DNA from: Bacteroidota bacterium
Lineage (GTDB): Bacteria; Bacteroidota; Bacteroidia; Bacteroidales; UBA10428
DNA: 64,000 bases
Reading direction: 5' to 3'
Assembly: GCA_023442525.1 (NCBI GenBank)
Contig: JAEZZA010000002.1
Span: forward strand, 1-64,000
The number at the start of each line of letters is the position of its first letter. The stretch's first letter is position 1. Made by a program: the position numbers and the translations under genes. Below are positions 16,687 to 26,264 of this stretch, one piece after another. The notes beneath the pieces were generated by a model. That model saw nothing but the letters and a program-made list of their open reading frames with translations, did no database searches and was not told the DNA's origin.

Positions 16687-17736
16687 ATGAATTTGCTCTT
16701 TTTTGGCGAACAGCCTCCTTCAACTGTAACCGGGATTAGTTTATCAAATAAAATAAATCTTGATTTACTTTCAGAAAAATTTCAAATTGATGTTATTGAA
16801 GAGTTTAGTAGTCTTAGTGAGCATTCTGAAGTATCTTTAACAAAATTATTCAGTTTCTTGAAGTATTGCTTCAAAGTGTTTATATACAGTACAAGGAAGA
16901 AATATGCCTGGTTCTATTTAACATTTTCCCTGTCAGTTGCTGGAAGTTTAAAGACCTTTATGTTAACAATGATTTTTAGGCTAATGAACCCAAAAGCCAA
17001 AATCATTTTACACATACACAGAGGCGACTTTCTTTCGTTTTACTCCATAAAAATACTTCCGCATTATATCTGCAAGTTAATAATGCATAATTCAGACTTA
17101 TTTCTATTCCTTTCAAAAGAGTTCATAACTGATACGCTCCCTTATAGTTATAAATTCAGGGTCCTGCCAAATACATTGACCGTCAAGGCAGTGGAATCAA
17201 GAGATTTTGGGACTAATAACTTTGTTTTCATAAGTAATTATATACGGGGAAAGGGAATACTCGATTTGTTAGAAACCGTCTCAGAGTTCTCCGATTCAAG
17301 AATAATTTTAAATACTTATGGTAGCTTTACAAGTGAAGAACTGAAATCTAAAATCCTATCATATTCTGCATCTAACATTAGGGTAAATGGCCCAATCTAT
17401 GATGAGATTCTAAAATACGAAATTATCAAATCCTCAGATTGCCTAATACTTCCGTCGTACAATGAGGGCCAACCACTAGTAATATTGGAAGCCATGGCTA
17501 TGGGAACACTTGTGATCGCAACTAATGTCGGAGATATAATCAATATGTTAGGGGAAGACTATCCTTTAATAATTGAATGTAATAACAAAACGGATCTTAA
17601 AAAAGCAATTCTTAAAGTCCTGGCAATGAGTATACAGGAAAAACTAATTATATCCGGAAAGCTAAGGGAAAAGTTCAAACGTAATTATTCTCTCGAAAAA
17701 CATAAAGAACAATTGTTTTCAATATTTACTACCTAA
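16687..17736 (+). CDS. Glycosyltransferase family 4
   Basis: 349 residues. The donor-binding motif is clear: LPSYNEGQPLVILEAMAMG with the E-x7-E arrangement, followed by VIATNVGDI. The N-terminus MNLLFFGEQPPSTVTGIS is a typical GT4 start. It is a retaining transferase of the cluster; the specificity cannot be read. Strongly AT-rich. Confidence 0.85.
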   Translation: MNLLFFGEQPPSTVTGISLSNKINLDLLSEKFQIDVIEEFSSLSEHSEVSLTKLFSFLKYCFKVFIYSTRKKYAWFYLTFSLSVAGSLKTFMLTMIFRLMNPKAKIILHIHRGDFLSFYSIKILPHYICKLIMHNSDLFLFLSKEFITDTLPYSYKFRVLPNTLTVKAVESRDFGTNNFVFISNYIRGKGILDLLETVSEFSDSRIILNTYGSFTSEELKSKILSYSASNIRVNGPIYDEILKYEIIKSSDCLILPSYNEGQPLVILEAMAMGTLVIATNVGDIINMLGEDYPLIIECNNKTDLKKAILKVLAMSIQEKLIISGKLREKFKRNYSLEKHKEQLFSIFTT

Positions 17737-17788
17737 TATGCAAAACTCTTATTAGAAACCTGTTTTTTACTTTAAAGTTAACTTAAAT

Positions 17789-18865
17789 ATGCTGCGTAAA
17801 TTTTGGTTTTTATTTACATCCAATAAGATATGTAAATTGTCTGTATTCATTTTTGCTTTTTTATTTCTTGGCTGTGAAAAGGAAGATATTGGACTGGACA
17901 ACGTGCCGTTTTACCGGGATAAAATTTTTTCAGAAAGAAATATATTGCTCTGTAAGGTACCGGTGCCAGAAAGTATAAGTCTTCAAAGTCAGACTCATCC
18001 ATCAATTCTTTATTTCAAAGAAAAATGGAATGGATATAACTGCTGGCTTGCTACCACACCATATCCAAATGGAAACGCGCAATTAGAAAATCCATGTATT
18101 TATTATGCTAATTATGAATCGGGGGTCCCCCCAGTTGTTTTTAATGGCATCGAAAAAAATCCTATCTGGAATACACCAAATCCTCCAATTGGATATAATT
18201 CTGATGTTGAAATCTTTTACTATAAAAACTTTCTTTATTCATTAATCAGAGAATGCTATAATGGGAGATATATAAGGGAAATCAAGGTACAGAAGAGTTC
18301 GGATGGTTTTAACTGGAGCCCAGCCATTCATCTATATTCCGACGAGGATTGTACCGAAAAATTTCTACTTTCACCCAGCATTATATATTATAATGATAAG
18401 CTACGCATTTATCATTTAAACAGTAATGTTATAGATGGAATCCATGGCAGATGCACCTCTATTGAGATTATGGAAGGTACAAGTCTGGATAATCCAGACT
18501 TCAAATGGTTGAAATTTGGTAGTTTTGTAAATAAGGATAGCGTAAAAATTGAACCATGGCATATGGATTTATTTGAATATGAAAATAAATTGTTTATGGT
18601 CTTTTGCGGCAGAGATATACGAACTGCAAATTCTGCTTTTCAAACGTACTTGGCGGTTTCTAATGATTATGAAAGCTTTCGAATTTATTCAAAACCACTG
18701 ATTATGGACTTCCATACCTACAGACCTACAGCTTATGTTGATGAAAATGGTTATTTTAATTTATATTGCTCAAAGGTGGGTTTCAGCAGAGAAGATGGCA
18801 GCGATAGATCTATTGGACTTGCCCGGATTAAAATGGATGAATTATTGATTAGACTGAATAAATAA
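17789..18865 (+). CDS. Secreted lipoprotein with GH43-like beta-propeller features
   Basis: 358 residues. The N-terminal hydrophobic segment ends in a lipobox LFLGC (Cys29), so it is a lipoprotein. The rest has the repeated pattern of five-bladed propellers of the GH43/GH32 type: HPSILYFKEKWNGYNCWLA, SDVEIFYYKNFLYSLI, KSSDGFNWSPAIHLY, EPWHMDLFEYENKLFMVF and TYRPTAYVDENGYFNLYCS. I cannot assign catalytic acids with certainty. A propeller lipoprotein inside a capsule operon might trim or modify the polymer, or bind it at the surface (inference). Confidence 0.6.
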   Translation: MLRKFWFLFTSNKICKLSVFIFAFLFLGCEKEDIGLDNVPFYRDKIFSERNILLCKVPVPESISLQSQTHPSILYFKEKWNGYNCWLATTPYPNGNAQLENPCIYYANYESGVPPVVFNGIEKNPIWNTPNPPIGYNSDVEIFYYKNFLYSLIRECYNGRYIREIKVQKSSDGFNWSPAIHLYSDEDCTEKFLLSPSIIYYNDKLRIYHLNSNVIDGIHGRCTSIEIMEGTSLDNPDFKWLKFGSFVNKDSVKIEPWHMDLFEYENKLFMVFCGRDIRTANSAFQTYLAVSNDYESFRIYSKPLIMDFHTYRPTAYVDENGYFNLYCSKVGFSREDGSDRSIGLARIKMDELLIRLNK

Positions 18866-18922
18866 CAATAACTGAAAAACACTGGCCTCTTTGGTGAACT
18901 TTAATATCTAAAGAACAGATAA

Positions 18923-19675
18923 ATGCAAAAAAAAGTATCAATTATCACCGTATGTTTTAATAATTGTAAGTTCATTCCATTTGCCATTGAGTCTGTATTA
19001 GGCCAGACATATGCAAATATTGAATACATTGTGATTGATGGTGGTTCAACAGACGGTACGGTGGAAATAATTAAATCTTATGGTAATAAAATAAACCGGT
19101 TTATATCCGAGCCTGATAAGGGAATCTACGATGCCATGAATAAAGGTCTGAAATTGGCATCAGGAAATATTATTGGTTTATTAAATTCAGATGATTTATT
19201 CATTGATGATCAGGTAATTTCAACTGTGGTTGATAAATTTAATCAATCCTCATGTGATGTTTTGTTTGGAGATTTGTATTATGTAAACGCGGATAAACCT
19301 GAGAAAATTATCAGAAAATGGCAAACAGGAGACTATGTCGCGAATTCTTTTAAAAAAGGATGGCATCCGCCACATCCTACTTTTTATGTTTCAAAGCACA
19401 TCTATGATAAATACGGATATTTTGATTTGGAATTCAAATTAGCTGCTGATTTCGAATTAATGCTCAGGTTCTTGGAAAAATATCAAGTCAAATCAATATA
19501 TATACCAAAACCCCTTGTTCGGATGCGAATAGGTGGTGCTACCAGCAAAAACCTAAGAAATATAATAAATCAAAATATAGAATGCTATAAAGCATTTAGA
19601 AAAAACGGTATTGCGGTATCCCAATTATATCCATTCTATAGGATAATCCCTAAATTTTTACAGTTTTTCAAATGA
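18923..19675 (+). CDS. Glycosyltransferase family 2
   Basis: 250 residues with a classic GT-A start: VSIITVCFNNCKFI, then VIDGGSTDGT, ISEPDKGIYDAMNKG and a DxD-like LLNSDD. The C-terminal half carries HPPHPTFYVSKHIYDKYG, typical of WcaA-like capsule transferases. It overlaps the next gene by 4 bp. It probably adds one sugar of the repeat unit. Confidence 0.9.
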   Translation: MQKKVSIITVCFNNCKFIPFAIESVLGQTYANIEYIVIDGGSTDGTVEIIKSYGNKINRFISEPDKGIYDAMNKGLKLASGNIIGLLNSDDLFIDDQVISTVVDKFNQSSCDVLFGDLYYVNADKPEKIIRKWQTGDYVANSFKKGWHPPHPTFYVSKHIYDKYGYFDLEFKLAADFELMLRFLEKYQVKSIYIPKPLVRMRIGGATSKNLRNIINQNIECYKAFRKNGIAVSQLYPFYRIIPKFLQFFK

Positions 19676-20574
19676 AGAAAATTTTCATAATAGGATCTGA
19701 TAGTTTTATTGCCAGGAAATTTATCCACGCAAATAATAAAAAATATGCATTCCGGTCTGTAGCAAGGACCATTACAGGGATCGATAATGAAGTGGTGATT
19801 CAAGATTTTAGTCAGATATCATATGAAAGTTTTAGGGATATCGACATCATAATAAATTTTGCAGCCATAGTCCACCGACTGGATGTAAAGGATGAACCAA
19901 TTTATGACGAAGTAAATTATAAACTTACAGTTCTCAATGCTACAAAAGCAAAACAGGCAGGAGTTAAATTATTTATACAATTGAGCACTGTTGCAGTTTA
20001 TGGAAAAGCTTCTTACGTTTCATATAACACTCCTGTGAATCCCGAAAATCCTTATGCACGTTCAAAATTAAAGGCCGATGAAGCACTTTTATCCATGCAG
20101 GATGGGAATTTTAAGGTTTGTATTTTACGTCCACCCATGGTTTACGGAGGAGGAAAATCACCCGGGAATATGATGCGTTTGATCGGACTTTCAAATAAAG
20201 CATTCCCTCTTCCATTTAAGGGCATTGATAATAAACGTGATTTCATTAACGTAAACAACCTGATCCAGTACATTTCGGCAATTGCTGAAAAACAGCTAAG
20301 CGGAATTTATTTGGTTACCGACCACGAACCGGTATCAACAGAACATTTACTCCTCACTATTTCAAAATATCTTGGGAAAAAAACTATGCTGATCAAACTT
20401 CCCGGATGGATCTTAAAGTTATTGAAGTTCATTCGTCCCGGGGATTTTGATAAACTTTTTGGTACCATGCAAATAGAATCCAACTTCCCCGATGAGAATC
20501 TGATTAACAGACACTCTATTGAAGATGGAATCCGTGAAATGGTGAATTCAATTGACAAAACTAAAGGAAATTAG
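19672..20574 (+). CDS. NAD(P)-dependent sugar-nucleotide reductase/epimerase (WbpV-like)
   Basis: 300 residues of the extended SDR family, with the N-terminal IIGSDSFIARKFI in place of the textbook GxxGxxG, the active-site serine/threonine in QLSTVAVYG and the YxxxK pair in PYARSKLKADE. The gene sits directly before a WecA/WbpL-type transferase gene (1-bp gap), and a WbpM-type dehydratase gene is nearby. In Pseudomonas this trio makes UDP-D-QuiNAc or UDP-D-FucNAc and loads it onto undecaprenyl phosphate, so reduction of a 4-keto-6-deoxy intermediate is the best guess. UDP-glucose 4-epimerase is the alternative. Confidence 0.75.
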   Translation: MKKIFIIGSDSFIARKFIHANNKKYAFRSVARTITGIDNEVVIQDFSQISYESFRDIDIIINFAAIVHRLDVKDEPIYDEVNYKLTVLNATKAKQAGVKLFIQLSTVAVYGKASYVSYNTPVNPENPYARSKLKADEALLSMQDGNFKVCILRPPMVYGGGKSPGNMMRLIGLSNKAFPLPFKGIDNKRDFINVNNLIQYISAIAEKQLSGIYLVTDHEPVSTEHLLLTISKYLGKKTMLIKLPGWILKLLKFIRPGDFDKLFGTMQIESNFPDENLINRHSIEDGIREMVNSIDKTKGN

Positions 20575-20575
20575 A

Positions 20576-21574
20576 ATGTTACTGGCATTGATCGTTTTGT
20601 TTCTCTCCTGGATTCTGACTGGAATGTACAGATCATATGCTATCAGAAAATCAATTCTTGACCTGCCCAATGAACGCAGTTCTCATACAGTTTCAACTCC
20701 GCGTGGCGGTGGAGTTGCAGTAGTTATAGCCTGGTTTACAGGCCTGATTGTTTTATTTCTGACCAACAAAATTGAGAACAGGCTTTTCTTTGCATTGTTG
20801 TCTGGTGCTCCCCTGGCCTTTATTGGCTTTATTGATGACATTTATAACCTGCATCCAAGAATACGGCTACTTGTTCAGATGACAAGCGCATTTCTTGGCC
20901 TTTTATTTCTGGGAGGATTTGATTCCCTTTCGATCGGTCTACACGGGATTGGTTATTATATATTATTCAATGTTCTTGCATTTATTGCTATTCTTTGGTC
21001 AGTCAACCTTTTTAATTTCCTCGATGGTATTGATGGGTATATAAGTTCCGAAATAATCTTCATCGGCATATCCGTGTGGTTACTTACTGGTGACTCAGTC
21101 GCATTGTTAATGGCTGCAGCTACACTGGGCTTCTTATTCTGGAACTGGGAAAAAGCAAAAATTTTTATGGGAGATGTTGGAAGCACCCTTCTGGGATACA
21201 ATGTGGCAATATTTGCTATTTTCCATCAAAACAATGAACTATCCTCCATTCCGGTGTGGCTTATCCTTACATCCGTATTCTGGATGGATGCCACTGTCAC
21301 CCTGTATAGGCGAATCCGGAACAAAGAAAAGCTATCTGTTGCCCATCGTAAACATGCATACCAACGAATAGTACAGGCTGGATTTAGTCATCAGAAAACT
21401 GTGATAATGGCATTCATTCTGAACCTGGCAGGTCTTGCTCTTGCTGCTCTGTCTGTTAACTATCCTGCATGGCAGATAGTATTTCTTCTGGTTGATCTTA
21501 TAATGCTTTTCATAGTTCTGAAATTCATTGATAAGTTAAAACCATTTGAGAAGAATACAACAATAGTAAATTGA
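20576..21574 (+). CDS. Polyprenyl-phosphate GlcNAc-type phosphotransferase (WecA/WbpL family)
   Basis: 332 residues from ATG 20576, right after the previous stop. A multi-TM MraY/WecA family enzyme with all signature loops: DLPNERSSHTVSTPRGGG, FIDDIYNLHPRIRLLVQ, NLFNFLDGIDGY, FMGDVGST, and HRKHAYQRIVQAG near the end. It transfers a HexNAc-1-phosphate from UDP-sugar to undecaprenyl phosphate, starting repeat-unit synthesis. It ends the rightward capsule operon and converges with the Wzi gene. Confidence 0.92.
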   Translation: MLLALIVLFLSWILTGMYRSYAIRKSILDLPNERSSHTVSTPRGGGVAVVIAWFTGLIVLFLTNKIENRLFFALLSGAPLAFIGFIDDIYNLHPRIRLLVQMTSAFLGLLFLGGFDSLSIGLHGIGYYILFNVLAFIAILWSVNLFNFLDGIDGYISSEIIFIGISVWLLTGDSVALLMAAATLGFLFWNWEKAKIFMGDVGSTLLGYNVAIFAIFHQNNELSSIPVWLILTSVFWMDATVTLYRRIRNKEKLSVAHRKHAYQRIVQAGFSHQKTVIMAFILNLAGLALAALSVNYPAWQIVFLLVDLIMLFIVLKFIDKLKPFEKNTTIVN

Positions 21575-21579
21575 TAAAA

Positions 21580-23019
21580 TCAGCGTTTAAATGCACCGTG
21601 TTTTCGCACAATTACTCCTATCCCCATATTATTACCATACATTTCTCCCCTGTCTACCCCAAATTGAAGAACAGCTTCAAGTCCTTTTGTACGGCTGTAA
21701 TCGTTACTAAATTGAAATAATAATGATCCCGAATGCCTGGATTCAGAGAAAGGCATGGGATATGTTCCATAATTTCTGCTCCAGGTGGCCAAAATTCTGT
21801 AGTTAACAATATTAATCTTCCCGGAAATTCCAATATGATGTGCAATCAGCCGGTTATTTGATATCCCCCTAGTTTTTTCAGTACTTAATTCAGGAGAGGT
21901 TATCAGCGGACTTCCAATAGTAAATCCGTGGTATGTCCAACCCGACTGGTAGAAATAATGATTGAAGTAATTATCAACCTCGGTTGATTTAAGATTATGA
22001 TCCGGTTTCAATCTACCTGATTGATACATCGTATAAAACCGTTCATAAAGAACTGAATTTATTATTTTATCGCTTTCACGGGTTCTCATAACGATTCCCC
22101 ATAAACCGTCACGCATGAAATGTTTTTTGAAACCAGAGTTATCTTCAAAAATAGTTTGATAATAAACCCTGATTTTAAAGGGTCGTAATCGGATATCAAC
22201 AGCATAATTCCTGGATCCAAGATGATTACCTAGTCGATTTAATGTATCATATTCTGATGTATTCGGATCCTCAGGATTTCCAGGTCGATTTAAAAAAACT
22301 CTCCAGTATGCATCCAGGTTGTTTGGAGCCGGACCAAGTACCGGATCAACTCCTCCCCACATAGCGTAATGGTGTAATCCCCATGTAAGATTTACAGGAA
22401 GGTTTCCACCCAGCTTAAGATTTATATACTTGTGATGAAGATAAACATCTTTCGCATAACCACCCTCTCCAAACCAGCCATGCGCTAAAAGTCCGTTAAA
22501 TTTTAAATAGCCTTTTGTAAATGGTACATTTACAAAGTCGTTTGTACCTATTACAATTTTAGGCATTGGACGCGGATTCTTCGACCATAAAGCAGAACCC
22601 GAAGACAGTATACTATCCTGATTGCCGTAACTTTCTTCACATTTCCCTACCCTTAAATACAGGAATTGCATCCTTACTCTAAAATAAGCCTGGTGTAACC
22701 AAAACTTATTCTCTCCATCGACCCGGTCAAATAACTCCAATCCGTAAGTGTAATCTATTTTTTTTGAAGTGTCTTCATGTGCTGTAATTTGAGCAGAAAG
22801 AAAGCCTGACGCATTATTTACAGATTGCTTACCAAACTGATTGCAAACAAACCAAAAAGGACTCTGCCTGCCAGAGCTGAGTGAGGCGCCTGACTCCAAA
22901 ATATAGGATGGTAATTTCACAATTTGTCCTGTGGAGACGTTACTAAAAACGGCCAGAACAAACAACACAACCAGTATTTTGATTTTAGCAATCATAAAAC
23001 CCTGAGAAGAAGCTATCAT
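21580..23019 (-). CDS. Wzi-like capsule assembly outer-membrane protein
   Basis: 479 residues; the inner start at 22995 gives a standard signal peptide (MIAKIKILVVLFVLAVFSN) and may be the true one. The body is beta-barrel-like with alternating aromatic strands and begins with LPSYILESGASLSSGRQSPF, as in the capsule assembly Wzi family. It is expected in the outer membrane, anchoring or organising exported polysaccharide. It is transcribed opposite to the exporter operon but belongs to the same locus. Confidence 0.85.
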   Translation of the reverse strand: MIASSQGFMIAKIKILVVLFVLAVFSNVSTGQIVKLPSYILESGASLSSGRQSPFWFVCNQFGKQSVNNASGFLSAQITAHEDTSKKIDYTYGLELFDRVDGENKFWLHQAYFRVRMQFLYLRVGKCEESYGNQDSILSSGSALWSKNPRPMPKIVIGTNDFVNVPFTKGYLKFNGLLAHGWFGEGGYAKDVYLHHKYINLKLGGNLPVNLTWGLHHYAMWGGVDPVLGPAPNNLDAYWRVFLNRPGNPEDPNTSEYDTLNRLGNHLGSRNYAVDIRLRPFKIRVYYQTIFEDNSGFKKHFMRDGLWGIVMRTRESDKIINSVLYERFYTMYQSGRLKPDHNLKSTEVDNYFNHYFYQSGWTYHGFTIGSPLITSPELSTEKTRGISNNRLIAHHIGISGKINIVNYRILATWSRNYGTYPMPFSESRHSGSLLFQFSNDYSRTKGLEAVLQFGVDRGEMYGNNMGIGVIVRKHGAFKR

Positions 23020-23083
23020 AAGAACTTGTCACTTTAAAATCAAAACCGGTTTAGATTCCAATTCCTCACTGAAGTATCTAAAA

Positions 23084-25021
23084 TTAAACCGCTTTTAATG
23101 CTGATAATCTGTCTTCCAACTTCAATTCCCTGTCAAGTTCTTCAAAAGCAGAATTTTTGCTGATAAACTCCGGTACGGTTTTCTTCATTTCGCGGACAAG
23201 CTGTCTGACATTTTGCTTGGACACTGCTTCTTCTATTGCAGCAAGCCGCTGCCATACAACAACGTAGTCGTACTTGCGGACTTTTGCAATCAATATCTTA
23301 GGATGATGCGTGGGTACAGTATTTTCGGATGAATGCAACAATTCTTCATATAATTTTTCACCCGGTCTTAATCCTGTAAATGCAATCTTAATGTCCTTAT
23401 CAGGAATGTATCCGGCAAGGCGGATCATATTCTTCGCCAGATCGAGTATCTTTACGGAATCGCCCATGTCGAACACGAATATCTCTCCTCCTCTTCCACT
23501 GGCACAGGCTTCAAGAACAAGTTGACTGGCCTCTGGTATCGTCATAAAATACCGGGTAACATCAGGATGTGTTATGGTAACAGGACCCCCGTATTCAATC
23601 TGTTTATCAAAAATCGGAACTACCGAGCCGTTTGAACCCAGCACATTTCCAAAACGGGTAGTAATATAGGCAGTTGAAGAGATTTCGTTAAGCGACTGAA
23701 CAAATATCTCAGCAATACGCTTCGATGCACCCATTACATTGGTAGGATTAACTGCCTTGTCGGTTGATATAAATACGAATTTCGATACCTGATAAAAAGA
23801 TGCCAGTTCCGCAACGATCTTCGTCCCTATTACATTGTTCCGTATAGCTTCCAGCGGATTGTCTTCCATCATGGGGACATGCTTATAGGCAGCTGCGTGA
23901 AAAACAAGGTCAGGTTTGTATGATTTGAATACAGCTTCAATGCTTTCAGGAATTGTAATATCGCCCACGATAAACTCCAGTTCAGTTTCACCTGGTGCGG
24001 AAGCACGAAGTTCCAGTCCGAGATTGAACATGGGCGTTTCAGCCTGGTCAAACAAAACTATTCTCTTGCAGGAAAATTGAAGTAACTGCCTCACAATCTC
24101 ACTTCCGATTGAGCCTGCAGCCCCTGTAACCAAAACAGTTTTGTTTTTTACCTCGTTGGAGATACCTTGTTTATTAAGCTGAATAACATCGCGGAATAAA
24201 AGATCTTCAATTTTGACCTGCCTGATCTTCCTGAAATTACTGTTCCGGTTCATCAGTTCATACATTGACGGAATCTTGAAGACTTTTACATTTTTGTTCA
24301 GACAAAATTCTATCACCGATTTCTCAATATCATCACTCAGCTTCTTACTGGCAAAAACCAACTGCTGAATTCCGAATTTTTCAATTACCAGTTCAAGGGA
24401 ATCATGCGAAAAAACCCGTATTCCTTCCAGCTGCTTACCTATTGTACATTCCGATGTGCTGATAAAGGCCATTACCTTGTAATTACTATTCGGATCCAGC
24501 TCAAGTGACCGCTTGGTGTAAATGGCCATCTCCTTTGAACCGTAGACAAGAACCCTGGTTATGGGAACGGTACTGTGAGTTACTTCGTTATACAGTACTT
24601 TCACACACAACCTGAATATAAACATAAAGAAAACAGTGGCAATAAAGTCGATTCCGATTATTGAATAAGGAATCGGGTAGGTTTTGCCGAGAAATCCTGC
24701 GATCAGGTTCAACATAACCAATATGGTTGAAACTGCAAGGTTAATGAACATGATCCTGAACAAATCACGTGTACTTGTATACCTTACAATGCCCTCATAG
24801 GATTTGAATGCAGCAAAACTGATTATCCGGAGGCTTACAACAATGATCAATGCCTTGTACAGGGTATCTATTGTCACCTCATCCAGAGTAAAATTAAAAC
24901 GGAACATAAAGGCCAGTATCACCGAAGTGATACTTATACAAACGTCCATTAAAAAGATAAGCCAGCGTGGATTTACTTTTCGGGTAAAAAGGAAAGAGAA
25001 ATTTCTAGAGAATTGTGACAT
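23084..25021 (-). CDS. Membrane-anchored UDP-GlcNAc 4,6-dehydratase (WbpM/CapD type)
   Basis: 645 residues with four N-terminal TM segments (about 20-145), a CoA-binding-like Rossmann domain (about 155-260) and a catalytic SDR domain. The latter has GAAGSIG (300-306), STDK (419-422) and MGASK (430-434). The methionine in place of the usual catalytic tyrosine is the mark of the large WbpM/PglF-type 4,6-dehydratases. It converts UDP-GlcNAc to the 4-keto-6-deoxy sugar used for QuiNAc, FucNAc or bacillosamine-type residues. It likely feeds the reductase at 19672 and the transferase at 20576. Confidence 0.92.
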   Translation of the reverse strand: MSQFSRNFSFLFTRKVNPRWLIFLMDVCISITSVILAFMFRFNFTLDEVTIDTLYKALIIVVSLRIISFAAFKSYEGIVRYTSTRDLFRIMFINLAVSTILVMLNLIAGFLGKTYPIPYSIIGIDFIATVFFMFIFRLCVKVLYNEVTHSTVPITRVLVYGSKEMAIYTKRSLELDPNSNYKVMAFISTSECTIGKQLEGIRVFSHDSLELVIEKFGIQQLVFASKKLSDDIEKSVIEFCLNKNVKVFKIPSMYELMNRNSNFRKIRQVKIEDLLFRDVIQLNKQGISNEVKNKTVLVTGAAGSIGSEIVRQLLQFSCKRIVLFDQAETPMFNLGLELRASAPGETELEFIVGDITIPESIEAVFKSYKPDLVFHAAAYKHVPMMEDNPLEAIRNNVIGTKIVAELASFYQVSKFVFISTDKAVNPTNVMGASKRIAEIFVQSLNEISSTAYITTRFGNVLGSNGSVVPIFDKQIEYGGPVTITHPDVTRYFMTIPEASQLVLEACASGRGGEIFVFDMGDSVKILDLAKNMIRLAGYIPDKDIKIAFTGLRPGEKLYEELLHSSENTVPTHHPKILIAKVRKYDYVVVWQRLAAIEEAVSKQNVRQLVREMKKTVPEFISKNSAFEELDRELKLEDRLSALKAV

Positions 25022-25295
25022 AACAAAAACTTTTCATGATATTATATGGTTCTGATCTAAGTAGTTATAATACAATTTAGAACTGCGGACTCTTATTTTC
25101 AGTACTTTTAACGTGATATACTTATAATAGTTACTTTAAAAGTTCTTGTTCATATTGATGAAAATCAATACCCGGGATAAAATAAGTCAATGTCATCTAT
25201 TAATCCAATAAAACTTATTAACGGATGTAATCGATTTTTCATCAGACGGAATAATTGCTTAAAAGGTTGCGTCGGCCATTAAAGTTAAGATGTTT

Positions 25296-26264
25296 CTATT
25301 TGAATTGCTTTGCAGGCTCATTTTTCTGACTTTCAAAATTCTTTACCGACCGTATATTGAAAGGTTTTTTATTCTGCGATTCATAGTAAATTCTCATAAC
25401 ATACTCTGCAATTAATCCAATTGTGATCAATTGCAAACCCGCAAAAAATAATAACACTCCCAGCATGATCAAAGGTTTCCCCCAGATATCATGTCCGGTC
25501 AGCTTTAACCACAATAGGTAAAAGTTAATGATAACTCCGGCAAAAGTCAGTACAACCCCCGATCCGCCGAAAAAATGCATGGGCCTTTGCATATACTTTT
25601 TAAAGAACAGTAACAGCAGTAAATCACTTATTACGCGCAGGGTTCTGCTTATATCATACTTCGATTTCCCGAATTTCCTTGGATGATGATTCACGCTAAT
25701 CTGCCTTATCAGAGTATTTCCTTCAAGTGATGCGAGAACAGGAATAAAGCGATGAAGATCTGAATACAACTTCAGATTTTTAGCAACGGAGTTTTGCATA
25801 ATCTTCAGGGTACATCCGTAATCCCTGATTTTTATGCCGGTTGTTTTCCTGATCAATATATTTGCAAAATAGCTCGGGATCTTGCGTGAAAGAAAATTAT
25901 CCTGCCTGTTTTCGCGGTATCCGGCAACCATATCGCACTCTTCTGATTCTATAGCGGCCAGTAACCTGGGAATATCAGCGGCATCATTCTGCAGGTCGCC
26001 GTCCATCGTCACGATATATTGACCTGCCGACAAATCAATCCCGGCAGCCAATGCTGAAGTCTGCCCGTAATTCTTAGCAAGCCTGATCAATTTTATCCAG
26101 GGTTTCGAATGACACTCAATTTTCCGGACAGTATGGTCCGTAGAACCATCATCAACCAGGATAACTTCAAAATCAATCCCGGTAAGCGACTGATCCAGAT
26201 TATCAATAAGAGGACCTACATTTTGTTCTTCGTTATAAAGACAAATGACAATCGAAACTTTCAT
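25296..26264 (-). CDS. Polyprenyl-phosphate glycosyltransferase (GtrB/DPM1-like, GT2)
   Basis: 322 residues. The GT-A domain shows VSIVICLYNEEQNVGPLI, LVDDGSTDHT, LAKNYGQTSALAAGID and TMDGDLQND, all typical of dolichyl- or undecaprenyl-phosphate glycosyltransferases. Two C-terminal TM segments (about 235-290) match the GtrB type. It should make a polyprenyl-phosphate sugar for the ArnT-like transferase encoded just upstream on the same strand, which overlaps it by 4 bp. Confidence 0.9.
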   Translation of the reverse strand: MKVSIVICLYNEEQNVGPLIDNLDQSLTGIDFEVILVDDGSTDHTVRKIECHSKPWIKLIRLAKNYGQTSALAAGIDLSAGQYIVTMDGDLQNDAADIPRLLAAIESEECDMVAGYRENRQDNFLSRKIPSYFANILIRKTTGIKIRDYGCTLKIMQNSVAKNLKLYSDLHRFIPVLASLEGNTLIRQISVNHHPRKFGKSKYDISRTLRVISDLLLLLFFKKYMQRPMHFFGGSGVVLTFAGVIINFYLLWLKLTGHDIWGKPLIMLGVLLFFAGLQLITIGLIAEYVMRIYYESQNKKPFNIRSVKNFESQKNEPAKQFK

